Shown here one piece after another: positions 43,541 through 51,008 of a stretch of DNA of 64,000 nt. Location: assembly GCF_018398395.1 (NCBI RefSeq), contig NZ_JAHCBF010000001.1, positions 558,001 through 622,000 of the forward strand, read 5' to 3'. Position 1 is the stretch's first letter. The number at the start of each line of letters is the position of its first letter. Position numbers and translations under genes: made by a program. This DNA is from Croceicoccus gelatinilyticus. Its GTDB lineage: Bacteria > Pseudomonadota > Alphaproteobacteria > Sphingomonadales > Sphingomonadaceae. Under the pieces are notes generated by a model, which had not been told where the DNA came from, searched no databases, and worked only from the letters and a program-made list of their open reading frames with translations.

Positions 43541-45496
43541 ATGAAGCTGCTGGAACCGATTCGCCTCGGATCGAAGGACGTCCGCAACCGGGTCGTCTCG
43601 ACCGCTCACGCCGCCTATCTCGATTTCTTCCAGCCCGGTTCCACCGGCGAACGCTACATGGCCTATCAGGAACGACGCGCGCGTGGCGGTGCGGGGATGA
43701 TCATCCTGACCGCGATGCACGTTCATGAAAGCAGCGGGCTGCTCAATCATTTCAACTACGAGGAAAAGGACATCGCGGCCAAGTTCCGCCAGCTGTCCTC
43801 ACGCGTGCACGAACACGGTACGACCGCGATCTCGCAGCTGTTCCACTACGGCATGCAGTCGATCTCTTCGGTGCGGCCCGACCTGCACCCGCTCTGGGGC
43901 TGGTCCGCACGGGTGAATACCGAGGGCGAAATCGGCCATGCGATGACGGATGAGGAAGTCGAGCTGGTCATCGACGCCTTTTGCCGCACCGCCCTGATCG
44001 CGGTCGAGAACGGGATGGACGGCGTCGAGCTTCACGGCACGCACGGCTACCTGATCCAGCAGAGCTTCACGCCTATGTTCAACCAGCGCACCGACCGCTG
44101 GGGCGACCCGCTGGCCTTCACGACCGAACTCGCGCGCCGCGTGCGGGCGACAATCGGGCCCGACAAGGTCATGGGTTTCCGCACTTCGGCCGATGATCTC
44201 GTGCCGCCGGAAAAGGGCGGGGTCGGCCCCGACAAGTGCCGCGAATACACAGCCGAATTCGTGAAGACCGGCGCCTTCGACTACCTCAACCATTCCGAAG
44301 GGCAGGGCGGTTCTCACTATGCGCTGGCGATCGGGTCCTATCGTCACAAGTTCGGCGAATGGCTGCCGCTGACCCGCAAGCTGCGCGAGGCGATTGGGGC
44401 GAGCATCCCCGTGCTTGGCGTAGGCAAGATCCCGACGCCCGACCTTGCCGAAGGCGCGCTGCAGAACGGCGACTGCGACATGGTCGGCATGACCCGCGCG
44501 CAGATTTCGGACCCCGACCTCGTAAGGAAGCTGATGGAGGGCAAGGCGTCGAAGATCAGGACCTGCACCGGCGCAAACCAGGGCTGCATCGATCGCGCGC
44601 GCTATCCGATCACCTGCTTCCAGAACCCCGAGGTCGGCGAGGAAAACCGCCTGCGCGACATGGATGCGGTGCCCACAACGCCCAAGAAGCTGCTCGTCAT
44701 CGGTGGCGGCCCCGCGGGCATGAAAGCCGCCGAAATCGCCGCTCGCCGCGGCCATAGCGTGACGTTGGCCGAAGCAGGCTCGATCCTTGGCGGAAGGCTC
44801 AACATGGTCGGCACAATGGGGGCGGCCAGCAACCTGCTTTCGGCGACCGCGTGGATCGAGCAGGAACTGGAAGAGCTTCCCGTCCGAGTGCAGCTTCAGA
44901 CCACGGTGGACGAGGCTTACCTGCGCGCGCTCGCCCCCGAAGCGATCGTGCTCGCAACCGGAAGCACGCCGCAAAGCGCGCTTTCGTGCGAAGACGACGG
45001 TTCGATCGTCGTGGTCTCTTCTGACGAGGCGGCCAAGGGAGAGTTCGAGGGGCAGAAGTTCGACATGGCCGGAACCCGCGCGCTGATGATCGACCTTCGC
45101 GGCAATTACGAATCCGCGCTGGTGCTGGAATCGATGGTCGAACGCGGCGTTACCGTCACCGTCGTCACGCCCTTCCAGGTTTTTGGCCCGAACCTCGGCT
45201 TCACTCACATGAACGACCTTCTCGCCCGCTTGCTGCGCAAGGGCACGACTCTGCTGCCGCTGACAAAACTGGCCAAGGTTGCAGACGGCGTCGCCACCTT
45301 GCGCCATACGGTTTCGGGACATGAGAGCGAGGAGGAGTTCGACTTCATCGTATCGGGCGCGCCGCCGCGGGCGAGCGACGATCTGCGCGCGCTTTGCGAG
45401 AGCCTTGCCCCGACCTACCTTGCCGGCGACGTCATCTCGCCGCGATCGGCGCTCGAAGCCATTCGCGAGGGCGACCGCGTCGCGCGCAAAGTCTAG
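43541..45496 (+). CDS. OYE-type FMN/FAD/Fe-S oxidoreductase (2,4-dienoyl-CoA reductase/TMADH family)
   Basis: A 651-residue multidomain reductase. Residues 1-370 are an old-yellow-enzyme TIM barrel (GSKDVRNRVVSTAHAAYL, GMDGVELHGTHGYLIQQSF, FRTSADDLVPPEKGG). A cysteine cluster follows, CTGANQGCIDRARYPITC; the second of the four usual [4Fe-4S] ligands is Ala here. The C-terminal part binds ADP/FAD (LLVIGGGPAGMKAAEIAARR) and NAD(P)H. GGGAGAAG precedes the ATG. Members reduce enoyl or dienoyl substrates or demethylate amines. Its stop shares a CTAG with the convergent TetR stop. In this region it may reduce an unsaturated intermediate. Confidence 0.9.
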   Translation: MKLLEPIRLGSKDVRNRVVSTAHAAYLDFFQPGSTGERYMAYQERRARGGAGMIILTAMHVHESSGLLNHFNYEEKDIAAKFRQLSSRVHEHGTTAISQLFHYGMQSISSVRPDLHPLWGWSARVNTEGEIGHAMTDEEVELVIDAFCRTALIAVENGMDGVELHGTHGYLIQQSFTPMFNQRTDRWGDPLAFTTELARRVRATIGPDKVMGFRTSADDLVPPEKGGVGPDKCREYTAEFVKTGAFDYLNHSEGQGGSHYALAIGSYRHKFGEWLPLTRKLREAIGASIPVLGVGKIPTPDLAEGALQNGDCDMVGMTRAQISDPDLVRKLMEGKASKIRTCTGANQGCIDRARYPITCFQNPEVGEENRLRDMDAVPTTPKKLLVIGGGPAGMKAAEIAARRGHSVTLAEAGSILGGRLNMVGTMGAASNLLSATAWIEQELEELPVRVQLQTTVDEAYLRALAPEAIVLATGSTPQSALSCEDDGSIVVVSSDEAAKGEFEGQKFDMAGTRALMIDLRGNYESALVLESMVERGVTVTVVTPFQVFGPNLGFTHMNDLLARLLRKGTTLLPLTKLAKVADGVATLRHTVSGHESEEEFDFIVSGAPPRASDDLRALCESLAPTYLAGDVISPRSALEAIREGDRVARKV

Positions 45497-46077
45497 CTAT
45501 GGTCGGGAATATGGGTCGCAAGCGCCCGGCTCAGCGCGTCTCGCTGGCTGGCCGCATCCCAGCGTTCGGGATCGAATACCGCTTGCACCGCGATGCCGTA
45601 AAGCGCTGCGACAATGCCTCTCGCCACGGACATGCGGGCCTCGTCACTCGTGCCTTCGGGCAGGATGTCGGCGGTGGCAAGATGGGCGTTCACCGCCGCC
45701 ACGATCTCGCGGTTGCGGGCCTTTTGCTCCGCTTTCAAAACCGGATCGCAAAGCGCCTCCGACCAGAAAGCGATGTAGATCAGCCAGTCTTCGCGCTGTT
45801 CGGCATTCAACGGCAGGATCGCCTCAAGCTGGCCGACAAATCCGCCACTCGCATTCTCCTCGCGCCTGCGCCGGACGCGCGCGACGGAGTGGCGATAGGT
45901 CGCCAGCAGGATCTCGGCCTTGTTCTTGAAATAGTGGGTCACCGCCGTCGTGCTGCAATCGAGCCTTGCCGCAAGCGCCCGGACCGTCACCGCGTCGAGC
46001 CCGCCTTCGCAGATCAGCGCGTGCGCGGCCTCGGTAACTTCGCGCATTCGCTCGATGGGATCGACTTCAACCGGCAT
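45493..46077 (-). CDS. TetR/AcrR-family regulator (BetI-like)
   Basis: A 194-residue TetR repressor. The helix-turn-helix (about 12-62) reads REVTEAAHALICEGGLDAVT then VRALAARLDCSTTAVTHYFK, with HYFKNKAEILLATY as in BetI/TetR_C_6 proteins. I chose the ATG at 46077; a GGGGG stretch lies four to nine bases before it, and the longer open frame upstream (to 46269) overlaps the divergent MFS gene start and lacks homology-like content. Its stop overlaps the OYE gene stop (shared CTAG). It diverges from the MFS gene and likely regulates it. Confidence 0.9.
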   Translation of the reverse strand: MPVEVDPIERMREVTEAAHALICEGGLDAVTVRALAARLDCSTTAVTHYFKNKAEILLATYRHSVARVRRRREENASGGFVGQLEAILPLNAEQREDWLIYIAFWSEALCDPVLKAEQKARNREIVAAVNAHLATADILPEGTSDEARMSVARGIVAALYGIAVQAVFDPERWDAASQRDALSRALATHIPDHS

Positions 46078-46092
46078 TTGCCCCCGAATTCC

Positions 46093-46114
46093 TGCAACCT
46101 TGATCGGTTTTGCA
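46093..46114. promoter_or_regulatory. Candidate TetR operator in the TetR/MFS intergenic region
   Basis: TGCAA (46093-46097) and TTGCA (46110-46114) form an imperfect inverted repeat with related inner bases (CC...GG), 16 bases upstream of the TetR start. Position fits an autoregulatory operator, but the arms are short. Confidence 0.3.
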
Positions 46115-46205
46115 AGACTAGGAGCAATTTCGCGCCCGAGGAAGTAGGGTGCGCCACAAACGACGCCGAAAAGGCGCGCATACAAATAAATACGAGGGAG
46201 CAGGC

Positions 46206-47525
46206 ATGACGACGAAAAAGCCAATCGGGGCGCCCGCGCCGCGTCAGGAAGGGGCGGGATGGGGTGCATGGGCCATGGTCGTGGTCCTGACGCTTGCTTA
46301 TACCGTCAGCTTCATCGACCGGCAGGTGCTGAACCTGCTTGTCGAGCCATTGAAGGCGGAATTCGACCTTTCGGATACGAGATTGAGCCTCTTGCAGGGT
46401 CTGGCCTTCACGTCGGCCTATATCGTCTTCAGCCCTATTTTCGGGCGCATGGCCGATACCTCGAACCGCCGGAACATCGTGCTTGGCGGTGTTGCCGTAT
46501 GGAGCATCTTCACCGCCCTGTGCGGGCTTGCGCGCAACTACTGGCAGATGTTTGGCGCGCGCGTTGGGGTCGGTGCGGCAGAGGCCAGCCTGACGCCAGC
46601 AGCATGGTCGATGATTGCCGATCGCTTTCCGCCGCATCTTTTGCCGAGGGCGATGTCGATCCTCCTGATGGGGCCTTACATCGGGGGCGGTCTCGCCCTG
46701 ATTTTTGGCGGGTTGCTGCTGGAATTTGCGGAAACGAACAGGTTCGGCTCGCTGGAAGCATGGCAAGTCGTGTTCATAGCCGCAGCCGTGCCCGGTATTC
46801 TGATCTGCGCGATCCTTTTCCTTGTGCCCGAACCTGCTCGCAGCACGGACGCCGGAGGCGCGGCAGAAGCCGCCATGCCCTTGGCCGAGGTCTGGCGCGG
46901 ATTTTCTGCACGCGGGAAATTCTATTTCAATTTCTACGCTGGGATGAGCGGGATCGTCATCGCGCTCTATGCCTTTCCGGCGTGGATGCCCGCCGTTCTG
47001 ATGCGCAAGTTCGGGGCAGAGGCGGCCTCGGTTGGCCTGCACTACGGCACGCTGGTGCTGATTGGCGGGTCGCTGGGCGTTCTGGCCGGACCCACCCTCG
47101 GCAGGATCATGGAGAGAAAGGGTCTTCAGGGAAGCCTGATGATCGTCCCGCTCCTCGGGGCGAGTGCGATTTTCCTGCTCTCCATCGGCCTGGCATTGGC
47201 AGGTTCATACGAGGCGGGCCTGATCTTCGGAGGCCTTGCCAGTTTTGCCTATTCGCTGCCTATGGCTGCTGCATCGGGAGCATTGCAGATCGTCACTCCC
47301 AACCGCATGCGCGGCATGGCGAGCGCTATCTACGTGTTCATCGTGTCGGTTATCGGACTGGGAGCCGCGCCGACGATCGTGGCGCTGATTACGGACCTCG
47401 TGATCGGAGACGAAGCGCGCGTCGACCAGTCTTTGGCGATCACTTGCGCAGGATCGGCGCTGGTTTCGCTCATCCTCCTGCGCAACGCACGTCGCGCCTA
47501 TATCAGGCTCGTGGCGGAAGGTTGA
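46206..47525 (+). CDS. MFS transporter
   Basis: A 439-residue major-facilitator protein with 12 predicted helices. Helix 1 ends SFIDRQVLNLL, followed by the A-motif-like GRMADTSNRRNIVLGG (loop 2-3), and QMFGARVGVGAAEASLTPAA for helices 4-5, the pattern of the sphingomonad aromatic-acid/spinster-like MFS group. GAGGGAG precedes the ATG at 46206; an in-frame start upstream at 46149 adds 19 charged residues and is less likely. Divergent TetR gene probably controls it. It may export or import a substrate of the catabolic region. Confidence 0.92.
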   Translation: MTTKKPIGAPAPRQEGAGWGAWAMVVVLTLAYTVSFIDRQVLNLLVEPLKAEFDLSDTRLSLLQGLAFTSAYIVFSPIFGRMADTSNRRNIVLGGVAVWSIFTALCGLARNYWQMFGARVGVGAAEASLTPAAWSMIADRFPPHLLPRAMSILLMGPYIGGGLALIFGGLLLEFAETNRFGSLEAWQVVFIAAAVPGILICAILFLVPEPARSTDAGGAAEAAMPLAEVWRGFSARGKFYFNFYAGMSGIVIALYAFPAWMPAVLMRKFGAEAASVGLHYGTLVLIGGSLGVLAGPTLGRIMERKGLQGSLMIVPLLGASAIFLLSIGLALAGSYEAGLIFGGLASFAYSLPMAAASGALQIVTPNRMRGMASAIYVFIVSVIGLGAAPTIVALITDLVIGDEARVDQSLAITCAGSALVSLILLRNARRAYIRLVAEG

Positions 47526-47559
47526 ACGTTTAGATCCATGCCGAAGGTGGGCGAAGAAT

Positions 47560-49509
47560 TCACGCGCGAGTATCGAAACTGGGGGTGCGCTCAGCCCACT
47601 GGATGAAGCGCGCGGTTGCAATGGCTCTTGGCAGGGCCAGGCAAAGCCTGCTCTCGATCACGGGATCGGCAGGCGCGTCTTCGACCCAGTTATCGAGCGT
47701 GGCCTTGAGGTCCTTGATGTTGATCCGGCTGGTGATGGCCTCGTCGCGCTGAAGGCTTGAAAGCTCCTGCGAAAGCGCAGCCCGCTCTTGCGCCAGGCGT
47801 TCGCGCCAGTCGCTTGTCTGGACGCCGCGACGTTTCTCGGTTCTCACCTTCTCTGGCACTTTGCCTTCCAGCATGCGGCGGGCAAGCAGTCTCGTTTCAC
47901 CGTCGGCAATGAACTGCTCTACCGGGATCGAATGGCAGAATTCGACTAACGGCCGATACGCCAGCGGATCACGTTCCTGAATACCATGTATCTGCAGGAA
48001 CGCCTGATCGATGTCGCCTGCTTCACCACCACCGAAGTCACGCCGATAGGCGGCTGCGCGCGGTTCGAAGCGAAACAACATGTCGTGTCCCATGGCGTCA
48101 GATCGATCTGCCACGTTCCATCTCTTGGCCCAATCCGGATTGATGGGGGACCACGTCTCAAACGGGCTGGCATGTTCGCGGCCGGCAAGCTTCTGGAGCA
48201 CTAGCCAGACAGGTTGCGGTAATCGGGGCGCAAATAGCCGGGCGTATAGAGCTCGCAAGACCGACTGGTCCGACGCCTTTGCAAGCCGCGTCTCACGCAG
48301 AAGTCGGCGCCATTGGACGCGGCGAAACCACTCTTCAAAGGCCCAATTGCCGTCAAGGCTGAAGCTCAGGTTGCCCGAACTGCCGGTAAAAAGAACGTCA
48401 TGCCCTTCATTTCGGGCGCGTTCCGCGATGTCGTGTATCCAATGAAGGTTGGCGGCGTTACGCGGTACGATACCGCCAAATTCGAAAACCTGTTCAAGCT
48501 GGTGAGTGAACCAGCGGCCTTCGGTCGTCACCCCTTCGACATCGAGATTGCCATATATCCGGCCGAGTTCCTGCGCATATGGCAGTTCGTTGGTGAAGAA
48601 CTCACCGGCACGCGCGGGTGTTGCGGGACCGTTGGGAACGCTTGTATAGGCCTTCAGTCGCGCTTCTTCAGGCAGGGCCTGTGCGGTGAAGGCAGCGACG
48701 GCCTGTGAATCCAGGCCGCCCGACAAGCTGACCGCGGGTTTTTCGAAACCATCGAGGGACGAACGGACCGCATCCTGAAGTAGTGCACGCCCTTGTTCGA
48801 CATAGTCCTCTGTCGACTTCAATCTGGTCGGTGAGAGAAGCGCGAGATCATGAAAATGGCGGGTGCGTTCGTCATCGCGGGACAGGTGTTTTATCGTCCC
48901 GATCGGTAAGCGCCGGATGCCTTCGAACCAGCTACGCTCCTCTTCGTTGTAGTTCAGGGCAAGGCTGTCGGCGATCTTCTGCTCGTCGATCTCGCGTAAG
49001 ACCCTTCCCGTCGCGAACAGCAGGTGAGGGGCCGAGCCGACGATCAGTTCGTCGTGGCTACGCCAGAAGTGAAGCGGCGGCGCGCGCAGCGGGCTGCGTG
49101 AGAGGCGAATTGACTGGCCTGAGGAGGCGACGATGATCGCTGCATACTGACCGCAAATCCGGACATCGACTTCCTCCCCGTGCCGGATAAATGCCGCAGC
49201 GTAGAGGGCGGCATCGGTCGTCGGCGAAATGCCGAGTGACCGCGCCAATGCCGCACGATCATCGAGATGTCCGTTGAATAACAGGATACTGCCGTCGGGC
49301 AGTGAAACGGGGTGGGCTGGTGGCTGCCCGTCCAATCTTGACGATGCGAAAACAGCATTGCCAATTGCATCCGAGCGGGCATTTGCCCCTCGTGCTAGCG
49401 TAAGCGCCTGAGTGAAACGGTCACGCGGTGGCGGGGCGCTGGCATCCCAGCGAAGATGAAGCGCGATCACTTGCGAAGAGTGGCGTTCAAATAGACGCCC
49501 GATGCGCAA
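47560..49509 (-). CDS. Asparagine synthetase-like protein, candidate lasso-peptide cyclase (C protein)
   Basis: A 649-residue protein. The C-terminal half has the PP-loop SLSGGLDSQAVAAF (SGGLDS at 263-268), which adenylates a side-chain carboxylate. The N-terminal half looks like the class-II glutaminase fold (PDGSILLFNGHLDDR, FIRHGEEVDV) but lacks the catalytic Cys2, as in lasso cyclases and beta-lactam synthetase-like enzymes that do not use glutamine. The start is TTG at 49509 with weak GAAG before it; a GTG at 49470 is an alternative. It lies 36 bases after a 45-residue gene with a lasso-like leader. It converges with the MFS gene. The role as cyclase is inferred; plain Asn synthetase activity is unlikely without Cys2. 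Confidence 0.85.
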   Translation of the reverse strand: MRIGRLFERHSSQVIALHLRWDASAPPPRDRFTQALTLARGANARSDAIGNAVFASSRLDGQPPAHPVSLPDGSILLFNGHLDDRAALARSLGISPTTDAALYAAAFIRHGEEVDVRICGQYAAIIVASSGQSIRLSRSPLRAPPLHFWRSHDELIVGSAPHLLFATGRVLREIDEQKIADSLALNYNEEERSWFEGIRRLPIGTIKHLSRDDERTRHFHDLALLSPTRLKSTEDYVEQGRALLQDAVRSSLDGFEKPAVSLSGGLDSQAVAAFTAQALPEEARLKAYTSVPNGPATPARAGEFFTNELPYAQELGRIYGNLDVEGVTTEGRWFTHQLEQVFEFGGIVPRNAANLHWIHDIAERARNEGHDVLFTGSSGNLSFSLDGNWAFEEWFRRVQWRRLLRETRLAKASDQSVLRALYARLFAPRLPQPVWLVLQKLAGREHASPFETWSPINPDWAKRWNVADRSDAMGHDMLFRFEPRAAAYRRDFGGGEAGDIDQAFLQIHGIQERDPLAYRPLVEFCHSIPVEQFIADGETRLLARRMLEGKVPEKVRTEKRRGVQTSDWRERLAQERAALSQELSSLQRDEAITSRINIKDLKATLDNWVEDAPADPVIESRLCLALPRAIATARFIQWAERTPSFDTRA

Positions 49510-49545
49510 ACTTCACGCTTCGCCTCATCAATGGGTAGAACGCTG

Positions 49546-49683
49546 TCAGGAACCGTGGTTGTTCTTGGTGTCGAACCCTGGCTGGCGAACGATGGCGCCG
49601 ACGTCCTTTAGCGTACCCACGACTTTCAACTCGGGGCGCGACCATTCGCGAGAGTTGACTGATTTTGAGACCGTTTCGTCCAT
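49546..49683 (-). CDS. Candidate RiPP precursor peptide with lasso-type leader
   Basis: A 45-residue peptide with ATG at 49683 preceded by AAGGAG ten bases upstream. The sequence has WSRPELKVVG (residues 14-23), which fits the lasso leader motif (Y/W)xxPxLxxxG, and continues TLKDVG where the usual motif ends with Thr. The tail is GAIVRQPGFDTKNNHGS. If the core began at Ala30 or Ile31, Asp38 would be residue 9 or 8, a possible isopeptide acceptor. The expected TxG at the cleavage site is missing, so the core start is uncertain. It precedes the cyclase-like gene by 36 bases. No B1/B2 genes are near. Confidence 0.65.
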   Translation of the reverse strand: MDETVSKSVNSREWSRPELKVVGTLKDVGAIVRQPGFDTKNNHGS

Positions 49684-49782
49684 GTTCCGGTGGCTCCTTT
49701 TTGCAGCGCCAAAATACACCCTGAGAAGTCGATTGATCAATCATGATTCGGAGCGGTTGCACCGCGCCTCTAAAATGCTCCG

Positions 49783-50772
49783 TTAGTCGTTCGCGGCCAG
49801 CAGGGTCATCTTCGGCCCGCTGTTGTGCGCGCCGACGCTGGCCGAGGTAACCAGAACCGTCGTCCCTTCGACGACGCGTTCTTTCAGAAGCTGATGAAAA
49901 CCTGACGGAAGGCGCAACTTGTGCAGGGCCATCGCATCGAGAGCGTGATTGGCTTCACCCTCATGGCCCGGCACGCCGATAAGGACCCAGTGTGGCTTCC
50001 CGTCCTTGCCGGTGTGCAGCGTCGCGACGTGAGTACCGAGATGGTCGTCGATCTGGGCGCGGGCGCGGCCGACTTCCTGTCCGTTGCGAAGGACGACGAT
50101 CCGCTGATCACTCGTCGAAATGATGATCGAGAGCGGTCCCTCGTCAGGCACGCTACGGTCCCAATCCCAGTTTTCGCTATCGGTAAGCGGTCTGTGAACC
50201 ACCTGACCGCCAAGTTCGTCGACCGGCGCAAGAACGCCTCCCGCGAGAGTGCGAACGGGTGCACCCGCACGCCCTGTAACTACGACCGTGCCGCCCATGG
50301 ACGTGATCTGGAACAGTTCCTTGGCAAAGGTGTATGGCAAATGCACGCAGCCGTGGCTCTCAGGGTAACCGGGCAGGCCGCCAGCGTGCAGGGCCACACC
50401 GTCCCAAGTAAGCCGCTCCTGAAAATACATCGGGGCGTTGTTGTACGTGCTGGAGTGGTGGTTGGCGTCCTTCTGCAGGATCTGGAACACACCCGTCGGT
50501 GTCTCGTGCCCGGGCTTACCCGTGGAGACCGTCGACACGCCGATATTGATGCCGTTGCGGTAGATGAACGCAAGTTGCGCTGTCAGGTCGACAAGCACCG
50601 TTACAGGGCCCGCAGGCGCAATCTCGGGGGCCCAGACCCAGTCGCCCGGCTTCAGGCTATTGGCAGCTTCTGCCAGTTCGAGGGCCGATGACACCTTGGC
50701 GCCCTGTGCCAGCGCAGGCACCGCGGAAAGCGCCACCGAGGTTGCCAACAGACACGAAATCAATCTGCGCAT
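49783..50772 (-). CDS. Periplasmic L,D-transpeptidase
   Basis: A 329-residue YkuD-fold enzyme acting on peptidoglycan. Signal peptide (MRRLISCLLATSVALSAVPALA) starts at the ATG at 50772, preceded by AGGGGGG. The longer frame to 50859 lacks a signal at its start. The YkuD domain has VTVLVDLTAQLAFIYRNG, STGKPGHETPTGVFQI, and the catalytic HAGGLPG...SHGCVHLP (Cys nucleophile). The C-terminal 120 residues (SIIISTSDQRIVVLRNGQEV, TTVLVTSASVG) resemble a degenerate second YkuD copy without Cys. It diverges from the NTPase-MscS operon. It should make 3-3 or Braun-type links in the cell wall. Confidence 0.9.
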   Translation of the reverse strand: MRRLISCLLATSVALSAVPALAQGAKVSSALELAEAANSLKPGDWVWAPEIAPAGPVTVLVDLTAQLAFIYRNGINIGVSTVSTGKPGHETPTGVFQILQKDANHHSSTYNNAPMYFQERLTWDGVALHAGGLPGYPESHGCVHLPYTFAKELFQITSMGGTVVVTGRAGAPVRTLAGGVLAPVDELGGQVVHRPLTDSENWDWDRSVPDEGPLSIIISTSDQRIVVLRNGQEVGRARAQIDDHLGTHVATLHTGKDGKPHWVLIGVPGHEGEANHALDAMALHKLRLPSGFHQLLKERVVEGTTVLVTSASVGAHNSGPKMTLLAAND

Positions 50773-51008
50773 GAAATACCCCCCTGAGTTTCGGCAAAGT
50801 AAGGGAAGGGCGGATGTCTTCGGCCTATCCCTGAAAATCACCTTTTGATTTGATCGCATACCTGAGCCGAGGCCGTAAGGGCTTTCTTCTCGAAGCCAGC
50901 GAAGGCGATAGCATGCGGTAGGTGACAGTCTCGCTCATCGATCGGCCAGCTTTGACAAAGCCTTCCGCCGGATTAAAGGTTCACGGCAGCGTCGTCTTGT
51001 CGATCTGG

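Noticed and set aside
43799-45322. A 507-codon minus-strand frame in the OYE gene
   Set aside because: Antisense shadow of a well-supported enzyme.
46077-46269. Longer start for the TetR gene before the MFS
   Set aside because: Would overlap the MFS start on the other strand and adds no TetR-like sequence.
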